A stretch of 64,000 bases of DNA from Amborella trichopoda. Lineage: Eukaryota; Streptophyta; Magnoliopsida; Amborellales; Amborellaceae. A program made the position numbers and the translations under genes. The stretch spans positions 3,124,038 to 3,188,037 of the forward strand of contig NW_006500065.1 of the NCBI RefSeq assembly GCF_000471905.2. The letters are read 5' to 3'. Shown piece by piece: positions 13,290 to 24,970 of this stretch (position 1 is the stretch's first letter; each line of letters opens with the position of its first letter). Below the pieces are notes generated by a model. That model worked only from the letters and a program-made list of their open reading frames with translations. It ran no database searches and was not told the origin of the DNA.

Positions 13290-13640
13290 CACAACATGTG
13301 ACCATCAACACAATCATATCATAAGCATGAGTCCACGCACACAGCATGTGACTATCAACACATATCTCATAAGCATGAGTCCATGCACACAGCATGTGAC
13401 CATCAGCACATATCTCATAAGCATGTGACCATCAACTCATATTTTATCATAAGCATGAGTCCACGCACACAGCGTGTGACCATCAACACATATCTTATAA
13501 GCATGAGTCCACGCGCACTGCATGTGACCATCAATACATATCTCACAAGCATGACTCCACGCACACAACATGTGACCATCAACACATATCTCATAAGCAT
13601 GAGTCTATGCACATAGCTTGTGACCATCAACACATAATAA
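13290..13640. repeat. Minisatellite, 48-51 bp unit, LTR A
   Basis: About seven units built from CATGAGTCCAYGCACACA, GCATGTGACCATCAACACAT and a variable ATCTCATAAG or ATCATATCATAAG end. The same array occurs in LTRs A' and B and, shortened, in B'. Confidence 0.9.
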
Positions 13641-14779
13641 GCAGCATATTACAATGCGCACATATCACATCAACAGCATGCTATGCATATAAGCATATTA
13701 TCATGCTCATTAGCTCAAGGGACATCATTATGTCACTATCATATTGTATATCAATGCAATAGGCATCACTATATCATATCATCATGCTTATTAGTTCAAG
13801 AGACATCATCATGTCAATGTCATGCTATATATCAATGGAATAGATATCACCATGTCATATTTCTGGTTTTTCAATATGTACACAGTCCACCTTTAAAGGC
13901 CTATCATGAGATTCAAAGATCATTTAAACTTGAACCCAATTTTATGACAATCTAGGCTCATGAAAAGACAACTTTCGTATAGAAGGTAACCCCAAATATT
14001 GGTCTAAAGTTTGTCAAACTGTTTGATGTTCTTGGGTGAAGTTTCTGTTTTGCACATCAAAAAATCTAGGGTGACACCTTAATATGAAAATGACTATAAC
14101 TTTCAAACCACAAGGAACTTTATCATGATTCCAATACCAATTTCAAAATAGATTCATCTATCTATCATTTCAAAGTAGTTTGACCTCATTCTAGTATATT
14201 TTGGTCAGTGAAGATCTTCACACCAAAACACGTTAAATCCCTAGAACTTTACTTCACAAATTGGACATGCTTCAAATAATGGTTAATAACTTTCAAATCA
14301 AATGAGTTATTAACAAGGGGTCTTTTTCATGCTGTAATAGATTCAATGAGTTACCGACCTACCAAAATTCATGGTTTAAGGTGAGGTTTAATATACCCGA
14401 ACGATATCTTAAACAGGGGCCACAATTGTGGAAATCAGAACACATTTTAGAAGGATTTCAGTAGCATGCACCTGCACTCTCTCTGACACCCATATTCATA
14501 TTTGAGTTTCATATTTTGATTAGGTAAGGAAACATGCATTAACATAAGCATGAAGCCATGGAAACTAGATCCACTTACCTACTCCAATCGAAATTTCAAA
14601 GTTATCCACCAGCTTCACCTTGAATGCCAAGCCCAAAGGATTGGGTTCAAGCTTGAAGGATTAAGGGAGGTTTAGAAGGCTTAAGGGATGAGAAGGAGAA
14701 CGTGGGTAAAAGAGGCGCAGTGAGGAGAAAGAGAGACAGCCCAAATTCATGAGTGGGTGGGGAGTATAAATAAACATGG

Positions 14780-15065
14780 ATGGTGGAGGTATGCATTTGC
14801 TACATTGCACTCATGCTTGAAGAGAGAGAGAGAGATCAAGTGTTGGATGCACAATGATGCGGTGGAAGCATGCATGTGCCACATGGCACTCATGCATGAA
14901 GAGAGAGAGAGCAAGCATGAGAAACACAATGATGGGGTGAAAGCATGCATATTCCATATGGCACTCATGCATGAAGAGAGAGAGCAAATATTTGAAGCAC
15001 AATGATGGGGTAGAAGCATGCATGTGCCACATGGCACTCGTGCACGAAGAGAGAGCAAACATGAG
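14780..15065. repeat. GAGA-containing tandem repeat, about 60-75 bp unit, LTR A
   Basis: Four units each contain GTGGAAGCATGCATGTGCCA or a close variant, then CATGGCACTCATGCATGAAG, a short GA run, and AAACACAATGATGGGG. Reverse-oriented equivalents lie at 16240-16480 and direct ones at 21790-21930. Confidence 0.85.
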
Positions 15066-15305
15066 AGAGAAGAAGCACCCTTAGACCACCATACACCACC
15101 CGCGCTCAGCAGCGCACTCAACCGTCCGTGCTCTTAACGCATGTTCGACCACCCACGCTTGCCAGCTCGCTCATCCATCCGCGCTCTTAGCTATGCACTT
15201 ATCCGATCGCACTCGACCATCTGTGATCCCCACGCGCGTCAGTCCACTCGTGCCATCGACTCGCCAGTGTACTACAATTACCCTAGAAAAGTTTTGGTCC
15301 TTACA

Positions 15306-15924
15306 TCATGCGTCCCCTTAAAAATGATTTTGTCCTCTAAATCATACATCTGCTATTCAAATAATTAGTTGATAACCTCAGATAAAAGGGACACTCAATT
15401 GCTCTATGGAAGGAAGTGCATGTCCTGCATTTGTTGGGATGAGATTGGTGAGAAAAGGCTTTTGGGGCTAGAAATCGTCTAGGTGACCTCATATAAGATA
15501 ACATTGATTCGAGAGAGGCTTAAGACGGCAGAAGAGTTACGTCGATAATCGAAAGAGAGACCTCGAGTTTGAGGTGGGTAATTAGGTCTTCCTAAAGGTG
15601 TCACCATCCAAGGGCATCATGAGGTTCGACAAGAAATGGAAGCTGAGCCCTCGCTATATCGGACCCTTTGAGATCTTGGAGAGGGTCGAAAGGGTGGCAT
15701 ATCGACTTGCCTTATCGCTCAAGTTGGCAAACATCCATAATGTCTTTCATGTATCTTTATTGCGGAAGTATGAGCCCGATTTATCCCATGTTCTGAGATG
15801 TGAACCCTTACAGATCAGAGAGGAACTGACCTTCATTGGGAGGCCAGTTCAGATACTGGATAGAAGGGTGCGGGTATTGTGTAATAAGGAGATCCGAGAA
15901 AAGTACCCCCATTTATTTAAATAG
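15306..15924 (+). pseudogene. Inverted gypsy pol 3' ends between LTRs A and A'
   Basis: Positions 15306-15364 are the last bases upstream of a gypsy 3' LTR on the minus strand, matching 22209-22266. From about 15395 the strand switches: plus-strand sequence encodes the integrase end (LYGRKC, CWDEIGEK), then, after a frameshift, [35 protein letters not shown] and a chromodomain-like tail ending [11 protein letters not shown] at 15924. Relative to the copy at 22255-22626, part of the tail is deleted between LCNKE and IREKY. The normal body of the element (gag to integrase core) is missing on both sides. Confidence 0.85.
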
Positions 15925-15970
15925 TAGATGCATGATTTAGAGGACTATATCCTTGTTAAGGAGGGGATGA
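15925..15970 (+). promoter_or_regulatory. Polypurine tract region before LTR A'
   Basis: The purine-rich AAGGAGGGGATGA immediately precedes the LTR start at 15971, the expected position of the plus-strand primer of a gypsy element. The equivalent on the minus strand beside LTR B is the run of C at 22210-22219. Confidence 0.7.
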
Positions 15971-16029
15971 TGTAAGGACCGAGACTTTTTCGGGGTAACT
16001 GAAGTACGTTGGTGAGTCGTTGGCGCAGG

Positions 16030-16215
16030 TGGATTGACGCGCGTGGGGAGCGTGGATAGTTAAGTGCGCTGTTGAGCGCGGGCCGATGAGTGCACTGTTG
16101 AGTACGGACGGATGAGTGCACTGTTGAGTACGGACGGAAAAGTGCGTTGCTGAGAGCGCATTGGCGAGTACGAGTAGACGGACGCGCATTGAGAGTGCAG
16201 ACGGTTGAGTGCGCT
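16030..16215. repeat. GC-rich short tandem repeat in LTR A'
   Basis: Several units of about 27 bp with the core GAGTGCACTGTTGAGTACGG vary in the position of GCG dinucleotides. Inverted equivalents lie at 15100-15260 and 21965-22160. The block sits near the LTR start. Confidence 0.8.
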
Positions 16216-17319
16216 ACTGAGCACAGGGGGTGTATGGTGGTCTAGGGTGCTTCTTCTCTCTCATGATTGCTCTCTCTCTCTCTTCATGCGTGAGTGCCAT
16301 ATGGCACATGCATCCTTCGACCCAATCATTGTGTTTCCCATGCTTGCTCTCTCTCTCTTCATGCATGAGTGCAATGTGGCACATGCATCCTTCCACCCCA
16401 TCATTGAGTTTCCCATGTTTGCTCTATCTCTTTCTCTTCATGCATGAGTGCCATGTGGCACATGCATGCTTCCACCATCCATGCTTATTTATACTCCCCA
16501 CCCACTCGTGAATTTGGGTTTTCTCTCTCTCTCTCCTCACTGTCCCTCTTTTTCACCCACGTTCTCCTTCTCCTCCCTTTAAGCCTTTTAAACCTCCCCA
16601 AGCCTTAATCCCTTAAGCATGAATCCAATCCTTTGGAGCTTGGCATTCAAGGTGAGCTGGTGGAACACTTTGGAATTTCGATTGGGGTAGCTAAGTAAAT
16701 CTAGTTTTCATGGCTTCATGTTTATGTTAATGTATATGTTTCCTTACCTAATCAAAATATGAAAGTCAAGTATGAGTGTGGGTGTGAGTGCGAGTGCAGG
16801 TGCATGCTACTGAAATCCTTCTAAAGTGTGTTTTGATTTCCAAAATTGTGGCCCCTGTTTAAGAGATCGTTTGGGTACCTTAAACCTCTCCTTAGACCAT
16901 GAATTTTGGTGGGTCAATAACCCATTGAATCTATTTCAGCATGAAAAAGACCCTTTGTTAATATCTCATTTGATTTGAAAGTTATTAACTATTTTTTAAA
17001 GCATGTCAGATTTGTGAAGTAAAATTCTAGAGATATAAAGTGTTTTTGTGTGAAGCTTTTCACTAACCAAAATATACTAGAATGAAGTCAAACCACTTTG
17101 AAATGAATCTATTTTGAAATTGGTTTTGGAATCATGATAAAATTTCTTGTAGTTTGAAAGTTATGGTCATTTTCTTATTAGGGTCACTTTGGATTTTCTG
17201 CAGTGCAAAACAGAAACTTCACCCATGAACATTAAACAGTTTGACAAACTTTAGACCAATATGATTATACGCATAACATTCTTTTGACATGTTGATGTTT
17301 CATGTTAGTATATGTATAA

Positions 17320-17765
17320 CATGCTTATGATATGATATGTCTTGATGGTCACATGCTGTGTACACAACTCATGCTTATGATATGATATGTGTTGATGGTC
17401 ACATGCTATGTGCATGGACACATGCTTATGAGATATGTGCTAATGGTCACATTCCGTGCATGGACTCATGCTTATGATATGATATGTACTGATGGTCACA
17501 TGTTGTGTGTGTGGACTCATGCTTATGATATGATATGTGTTGATGGTCGCATGCTGTGTGCGTGGACTCATGCTTATGATATGATATGTGCTGATGGTCA
17601 CATGCTATGTGCATGGACTCATGATTATGATACGATATGTGCTGATGGTCACATGTTGTGTGCATGGACCCATGCTTATGAGATATGTGCTGATGGTCAT
17701 ATACTGTGTGCGTAGACTAATGCTTATGATATGATATGTGGTGATGGTCACATGTTGTGTGATGA
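17320..17765. repeat. Minisatellite, 48-51 bp unit, LTR A'
   Basis: About nine units, the reverse complement of the array at 13290-13640, with core TGATGGTCACATGCTGTGTG and CATGCTTATGATATGATATG. Confidence 0.9.
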
Positions 17766-18929
17766 GAAATATTGTGCCGACAGCTGAGATCTTTCCCTGG
17801 CTCTCTATAATAGGATGAGAGTTAGGATGTGAGTGTTTGGGAGGGTCACGCCTTCCAAAATCTAAGTGAGGCACTATCTATTGGGACCCTTTTGGTAGTG
17901 TAGCGCCCTCTTGCCAGAAGCGCACAAGGAGAGGGTCGCGGTTTGCAAGGCCACCGCCTATCAAAAGCCCCAAAGCGTGTTGAGACTGTGTGTGTGAGGC
18001 ACTACGCAACGGAGACTATGTGTGTGAGGCACTACGCAACGGAGTGATCCGTTGGTGGTGCTTCCCTCTTGGTGTGATGGTAGAAGTTCTATGCATTGGG
18101 ATTTGATTGGCCTGATGGATAGGGCTTCTATTTCAGGAGTTAAGGAATTAGGGAGTGAGGCAGTATCTCTTGATATTGATTATGCATGATATGTACTTGC
18201 CTAATTATGTTGATCTATTAAGATGCTCATGCTTCAATGATTTGATCGACTTCTGGTTCATATCAGATTTGATTGATCTTATTTGTTATTGCTCCACCAT
18301 GAACGAATTATGCACGACGCATTGTTAAATATATTTTGACACATGGCTCCATGTTTTCTAAGAGTTGCATAACACCATGAGTATTGTTATGAGATAATAT
18401 GCGTAGGCAGGAAAGCATGGCACTTTGATCTATTTACTAGGCTTTACAGCTCACTTTTTTAACTTTCCTTTATGTAGAATAATAGCCTGCGAGTTTTGGA
18501 AGGGTGTTCCGGTGATCACAGTTGGAGCCCGTACTCGCTTTCTGTGGAAACTTCTTTTTACTTATATATTTTAGTTGGCAGATTGGCCTTATGGTCCACT
18601 TTGTATTGGAATTATGTCTTGTTGTATGGCCTTTTGTGGCTTAGACCCAATTGTACTCACTAATTTGGAATTATACTCACTAATTTGGAACTATCAAATG
18701 CCTTTTTGGGACCTGTTCGTCATTTAGTTCATAGTTATGTGTTTTGTGCTTGGTTTTTCTTTTCTTTCGTGGCCGGCTTTGATCCCTTCATTATAAAAGC
18801 ATTGAGCGCACTACAACTTGAGTGACTTTCGCTACCTATGGTTGTAATCCCACGCCCTATTGTCCTTCGGCTGGCTCGGGTTAGCCCTTTGTGGGTCCAA
18901 CAAGGACTGTAGGGGGTGGGGTTGTGACA

Positions 18930-18934
18930 AATTA
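18930..18934. other. Five-base junction between inverted LTRs A' and B
   Basis: AATTA separates the 3' terminus of plus-oriented LTR A' (TGTGACA) from the 3' terminus of minus-oriented LTR B (TGACACC on the plus strand). It may be a residual target duplication from B or A'. Confidence 0.6.
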
Positions 18935-21900
18935 TGACACCCTGCCCCCTACCGTCCTTGCCTAACCCACAAAGGGCTTACCCGAGCCCACCGGAGGACA
19001 ATAGGGCGTGGGGTCACGACCACAAGTAGCAAAATCCACTCAGGTTGTAGTGCGCACAACGCTTTTTTAATGAAGGGATTAAAACCAACCACGAAAGAAA
19101 AGCAAAACCAAGCTCAAAACACATAACCCTGAACTGATGGACAAACAAGTCCCAAAAAAGCATATGATAATTCCAAAATAGTGAGTACAATTGCGTCCAA
19201 GGCACAAAAGGCCCATACAACAAGACATAATTCCAATACAAAGTAGACCATAAGGGCAATCTGCCAACTAAAACATCTCAGTAAAAAGAAGCTTCCACAG
19301 GAAGGGAATATGGGCTCCAACTGTGATCACCAGAATGCCCTTCCAAAACCCGCAGTCTATTACTCTACATAGAGGAAAGTTACAAGAGTGAGCTGTAAAG
19401 CCCAATAAATCGATCAAGGTGCCATGCTTTCCTGCCTACGCATATTCTCTCATAACAATACTTAGGGAGTTGTGCAAGTCTTACAAAACATGGAGCCATG
19501 TTTCAAAATCATATTTAATAATGTGTCGTGCATGATTCATTCATGGTGGAGCAATAACAAATCAGATTAATCAAATATGATATGAACCAAAAGTCAATCA
19601 AATCATTCAATCATGAGCATCTTAATAGATCAACATAATTAGGCAAGTATATATCACGCATAATCAATATCAAGAGATATTACTTACCTCCCTAACTCCT
19701 AAAATAGAAGCCCTATCCCTCAGGCAAATCAAATCTCGATGCATAGAACTTCTATCATCACACCAGGTGGGAAGCACCACCAACAGATCACTCCTTTGCA
19801 TGCCTCACACAGTCCCAACACGCTTTGGGGATTTTGATAGGCAGTGGCTTTGCAAGACACGACCCTATTCTTTTGCCCTTTTGGCGGCAGGGCATTACAC
19901 TACCAAAGGGGTCCCAATGGATAGTGCCTCACTTAGATTTTGGGGGACACGACCCTCTCAAACACTCACATCTTAACTCTCATCCTATCATAGAGAGCCA
20001 AGGAAAGATCTTAGCCGCTGGCACAATTTTTCTCATCATATCTTAAGCATGAGTTCATGCACACAGCATGTGACCATCAACACATATCATATTATAAGCA
20101 TGAGTCCGTGCACACAACATGTGACCATCAGCACATATCGTATCATAAGCATGAGTCTACGCACACAACATGTGACCATCTTCACATGTCATATCATAAG
20201 CATGAGTCCATACACACAACATGTGACCATCAACACATATCATATCATAAGCATGAGTCCATGCACACAGAATGTGACTATTAACACATATCTCATAAGC
20301 ATGAGTCCATGCACACTGCATGTGACCTTCAGCACCATATCATATCATAAGCATGAGTCCACGCACACAGAATGTGACCATCAGCACATATCTCATAGGC
20401 ATGAGTCCATGCACACAACATGTGACCATCAATACATATCATATCATAAGCATGAGTCCATGCACATAGAACGTGACCATCAACACATATCTCATAAGCA
20501 TGAGTCCATGCACACTGCATTTGACCTTCAGCACCATATCATATCATAAGCATGAGTCCACACACACAGAATGTGACCATCAGCATATATCTCATAGGCA
20601 TGAGTCCATGCACACAACATGTGACCATCAACACATATCATATCATAAGCATGAGTCTATGCACACAACATGTGACCATCAACACAATTCATATTATAAG
20701 CATGAGTCCATGCACACAGCATGTGACCATCAACACATATCATATCATAAGCATGTTATACATATACTCACATGAAACATCAACATGTCCAAAGTACGCT
20801 ATGCCTATAATCATATTATCATGCTCATTAGCTCAAGGGATATCATCATGTCAATATCATACTATATACCAACGCAATAGACATCGCAATGTTATTTTTC
20901 TGGTTTTTCAATATGACCACATTCCACCTCTAAAGACATATCATGAGATTCAAAGATCATTTAAACATGAAACCAATTTTATGACAATCTAGGCTCATGA
21001 AAAGACAACTTTCGTATAGGGCGTAACCCCAAATATTGGTCTAATGTTTGTTAAACTGGTTGATGTTCTTGGGTGAAGTTTATGTTTTGCCCTGCATAAA
21101 ATTCAGAGTGACACCCTAATAGGAAAATGACCATAACTTTCAAACCATAGAGAATTTTATCATGATTCCAAAACCAATTTCAAAATAGATTCATCTTTTT
21201 ATCTTTTCAAAGTGGTTTGACCTCATTCTAGTATATTTTGGTCAGTGAAAAGCTTCATACAAAAACAGATTAAATCCTTGGAATTTACTTCACAAATCTG
21301 ACATGCTTCAGAAAGTGGTTAATAACTTTCAAATCAAAAGAGATATTACTAAGGGGTCTTTTTCATTCTTAAATAGATTCAATGGGTTATTGACCCACCA
21401 AAATTCATTGTCTAAGGCGAGGCTTAAGGTACCCTATTGATCTCTCAAACAGAAACCACAGTTCTGGAAATCACAATGCTCTTTAGAAGAATTTTAATAG
21501 CACACACTCACACTCACACCCATATTCAAATTTCACATCTTGATTAGGTAAGGAAACATGCAGTAATTTAACATGAAGCCATGGAAACTAGATCCACCTA
21601 CCTAATTCAATCAAAATTCGAAAGTGTTCCACCAGCTTCACCTTGAATGCCAAGCTTCAAATGATTGGGTTCAAGCTTAAGGAATTAAGGCTTGGGGAGG
21701 TTTGATGGAAAACATGGGTGAAAGAGGGGCAGTGAGGAGAGAGAGAGAGAGAGAAAACCCAAATTCATGAGTAGGTGGGGAGTGTAGATATGCATAGATG
21801 GTGGAAGCATGCATGTGCCACATGGCATTCATGCATGAAGAGACAGAGAGTAAGCATGGGAAACACAATGATGGGGTGGAAGCATGCATGTGCCACATGA

Positions 21901-22208
21901 CACTCATGCATGAAGAGAGAGCAAACATGAGAGAGAAGAAGCACCCCTTGACCACCATACATCAGCCACGCTCGCCAGTGCGCTCATCCATCCGCGCTCT
22001 CAGCAGTGCACTTATCCGTCCGCGCTCAACAACGCACTCATCCGCCCGCACTCAACAGCGCAGTTATCTAACTGCCCTCAACGACGTACTTATCCTCTCG
22101 CACTCAACAGCGCACTCGACCATCCGCACTCCCCACGCGCGTTAGTCCACTTGCCCCATCGACTCGCCAGCGTACTACAATTACCCTGGAAAAGTCTCGG
22201 TCTTTACA
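18935..22208 (-). mobile_element. Gypsy LTR B (minus orientation), about 3.3 kb
   Basis: On the minus strand it runs from TGTAAAGACCGAG at 22208 to GGGTGTCA at 18935. It carries the longest minisatellite array of the four copies. Directly beyond its start lies gypsy pol on the same strand (22230-22945), so it is a 3' LTR. Confidence 0.85.
20045..20760. repeat. Minisatellite, 48-51 bp unit, LTR B (about 14 units)
   Basis: About 14 units of the same family as in LTRs A and A'. Both unit lengths are multiples of three, so several frames on both strands stay open for up to 166 codons. There is also a higher-order pattern: a block including CATGTGACCTTCAGCACCAT and the following units occurs near 20320 and again near 20515. 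Confidence 0.9.
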
Positions 22209-22229
22209 TCACCCCCCCCTTAAAAAGGA

Positions 22230-22945
22230 TTTAGTCCTCTAAATCATACAGTTGCTATTCAAATAAATGGGGGTACTTTTCCCTGATCTCATCTTCCAGC
22301 TTCCAGGTCGACTCTTGTCGTGAATGATACTGCCACAAAACTCGGATTAGAGAGATCTTATTACGTAATACTTGCACGCTTCTATCCAGTATCTGAATTG
22401 ACCGCTCAATGAGGGTCAGGTCCTCTCTGGTCGGTATAGGCTCATATCTCAAGACATGGGATGGGTTGCGCTTATACCTTCGCAATAAAGATACATGGAA
22501 GACATTATGGATGTTTGCCAACTCGTGCGGTAAGGCAAGTCGATATGTCACGCTTTCGACCCTCTCCATGATTTCAAAGGGACCAATATAGCGCGGGCTC
22601 AGCTTCCTTTTCTTGCCGAACCTCATGATACCTCTGTTGGTGACACCTTTAGAAAGACCTGATTACCTACCTCAAACTTGAGGTTCTCCTTCGATTAGCA
22701 GCGTAACTCTTTCGCCGACTCTGAGCTGTCTTGAGCCTCTCTCGAATCAATGCTATCTTATCTGAGGTAATTGGACGATTTCTAGCCCCAAAAACCTTCT
22801 CTCACCAATCTTGTCCCAACAAATAGGTGACCTGCACTTCCTTCCATATAGAGCTTCAAATGGTACCATCTAAATACTGGCTTGGAAGCTGTTATTATTG
22901 GCAAACTTAATCAAGGGTAAATGGTCATCCCAGAAATTTGTCAAA
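22230..22945 (-). pseudogene. Gypsy pol 3' part: integrase end and chromodomain-like tail
   Basis: The minus strand reads FWDDHLPLIKFANNNSFQAS, then FEALYGRKCRSPICWDKIGE, the end of the integrase core. After a frame change come [35 protein letters not shown] and a tail with [19 protein letters not shown] and REKYPHLFE. The last part resembles the chromodomain-like VLW...E.TWE.E module typical of this gypsy type. The stretch 22626-22700 contains stops. Upstream pol is absent: the sequence breaks off near 22945. Confidence 0.88.
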
Positions 22946-23289
22946 GAATTTTAGGCTGTTATCAAAGACTATAAACTATAACTCAATTTGTTATAGTGTC
23001 ATGTGCTAAGGGTAAATCGTAATCCCTTTTATCACAAACAAAGAGATTACCTCGGATCACTGTGGTAAATGAGCATCTTTGATCATTTACCTTTCCACTA
23101 TAAACTATAACAAATCGTAATCCCTTTTCATGTTTAGCACTGTAACAAATTTGATAACAAATTTAAGTTGTTATCAATTTATCAGACATATAAATTGACA
23201 GTACTATAAATTCTAAACTTTAGAGATAGCTCAATTTATCAGACATATCCAATATGTCACATAACAGATTTAAATTTGATAGCTCAATT
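22946..23289. other. Unassigned filler between gypsy pol and LTR B'
   Basis: This AT-rich stretch matches neither gypsy pol nor the LTR. It has internal repeats: CTATAAACTATAAC at about 22968 and 23099, AAATCGTAATCCCTTTT at about 23023 and 23110, and CTCAATTTATCAGACATAT beside AATTTATCAGACATATAAAT. It may be a small non-autonomous element or scrambled repair filler. Confidence 0.5.
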
Positions 23290-24970
23290 CTTCTAAAGAG
23301 CATTCTGATTTCCAGAACTGTGGTTCTTGTTTGAGAGATCAATAGGGTCCCTTAAACCTCGCCTTAAACCATGAATTTGGTGGGTCAGTAACCCATTGAA
23401 TTTATTTCAGCATGAAAAAGACCCCTTGTTAATATCTCAATTGATTTGAAAGTTATTAACCATTTTCTGAAGCATGTCAGATTTGTAAAGTAGAATTCCA
23501 GGGATTTAACTTGTTTATGTGTGAAGCTTTTCACTGATCAACATATACTACAATGAGGTCAAACCACTTTGAAATGATAGATAGATGAATCTATTTTGAA
23601 ATTGGTTTTGAAATCATGATAAAATTTCCTATGGTTTGAAAGTTATGGTCATTTTCCTATTAGTGTGTCACTCTGGATTTTCTGTAGTGCAAAACAGAAA
23701 CTTTACCCAAGAACATCAAACAGTTTGACAAACTTTAGACCAATATTTGGGGTTACCCCCTATACAAAAGTTATCTTTTCATGAGCCTAGATTGCCATAA
23801 AACTGGTTTCAAGTTTAAATGATCTTTAAATCTCATGATATGCCTTTAAAGGTGGACTGTGTTCATATTGAAAAACCAGAAAATAACGTTGTGATGTCTA
23901 TTGCATTGATAAATAGTATGATATTGACATGATGATGTCTCTTGTGCTAATAAGCATGATGATATGACATAGTGATCTTTATTGCATTGGTATATAGTAT
24001 GATATTTACATAATGATGTCCCTTGAGCTAATGAGCATGATAATATGATTATACGTATAGCATGCTTTGGATATGTGACCATCAGCACATATCTCATAAG
24101 CATGTGTCCATGCACATAGCATGTGACCATCAGCACATATCGTATCATAAGCATGAGTCCGCACACACAACATGTGACCCGTTGGTGGTGCTTCCCTCCT
24201 AGTGTGATGGTAGAAGTTCTTTGTATCGGGATTTGATTGGCTTAATGGATAGGGCTCCAATTTCAGGAGTTAGGGAGTTAGATAGTATCTCTTGATATTG
24301 ATTATGCGTGATATATACCTGCCTAATTATGTTGATTTGTTAAGATGCTCATGCTTGAATGATTTGATCGACTTCTGGTGTATATCATATTTGATTAATC
24401 TGATTTGTTATTGCTCCACCATGAACGACACATTGTTAAATATGATTTTGACATGACTCCATGTGTTGTAAGACTTGTATAACACCCTGAGTTTTGTTAT
24501 GAAATAATATGTGTAGGCAGGAAAGCATGACTCCTGGATCTATTTACTGAGCTTTACAGCTCACTCTTTTAACTTTCATTTTTGTAGAGTAATATAGCCT
24601 GCGGGTTTTGGAAGGGCGTCCTGGTGATCGCAATTGGAGTCTCCCTTCCTGTGGAAGCTTCTTTTTACTTATATGTTTTAGTTGGCAGATTGGCCTTATG
24701 GTCCACTTTGTATTGAAATTATGGCTTGTTGTATGGGCCTTTTGTGCCTTGGACCCAATGCTACTCACTATTTTGGAACTATCATATGCCTTTTTGGTTT
24801 GTCGATCAGTTCTTGGTTTTTTTTTGTGCTTGGTTTTTCTTTTCTTTTGTGGTTGGCTTTGATCCTTTCATTATAAAAGCGTTGAGCGCACTACAGCCCG
24901 AGTGGCTTTCGCTACCTGTGGTCGTGACCCATGCCCTTTGTCCTCTATTGGGCCCGGGTTAGCCCTTTGT
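23290..24970 (+). mobile_element. Gypsy LTR B' (plus orientation), truncated
   Basis: The stretch matches the second half of LTR A' from about 16812 onward. It lacks the first 850 bases or so and the last 35, ending at GCCCTTTGTG, where hAT sequence resumes. An internal deletion joins the minisatellite (about two units, 24066-24180) directly to the GTTGGTGGTGCTTCCCTC block, removing what corresponds to about 17765-18050 of A'. Confidence 0.85.

Larger units (their letters stand above)
12091..15305 (-). mobile_element. Gypsy LTR A (minus orientation), about 3.2 kb
   Basis: On the minus strand the LTR begins TGTAAGGACC at 15305 and ends TGTGACA at 12091. It is one of four copies of the same LTR in the window, alternating in orientation. 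It contains a pol-distal GC-rich repeat block, a GAGA-rich 70-80 bp repeat array, a 48-51 bp minisatellite and a unique 3' part. The sequence left of it (CATAATT) belongs to the hAT element. Confidence 0.85.
15971..18929 (+). mobile_element. Gypsy LTR A' (plus orientation), about 3.0 kb
   Basis: The LTR starts TGTAAGGACCGAGAC directly after the polypurine tract and ends GGTTGTGACA. It is the inverted counterpart of LTR A. AATT is found immediately outside both LTR A (12087-12090) and LTR A' (18930-18933), compatible with a 4-bp target duplication for the whole A-A' composite. Its order of blocks is GC-rich repeat, GAGA repeat, a unique part, minisatellite and unique end. Confidence 0.85.

Noticed and set aside
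13290..13640. Regular repeats resembling a CRISPR array
   Set aside because: The units are contiguous, with no unique spacers, and lie in a plant LTR.
14747..15121. Cys-rich minus-strand frames in the GAGA repeat, also at 16205-16511 and 21677-21962
   Set aside because: They are repeat translations that appear wherever the LTR array occurs, in different frames and orientations, with no family resemblance.
20049..20549. A 166-residue repetitive protein, and similar frames at 13383, 17389, 17447, 20057 and 20473
   Set aside because: All are products of the 48-51 bp minisatellite, open on both strands and in several frames at once. They are reported as repeats, not genes.
24544..24962. Hydrophobic plus-strand frames near 24.6-24.9 kb, also near 12.1 and 19.1 kb on the other strand
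   Set aside because: They are the unique 3' part of the gypsy LTR seen in all four copies, with no start context or conserved product.
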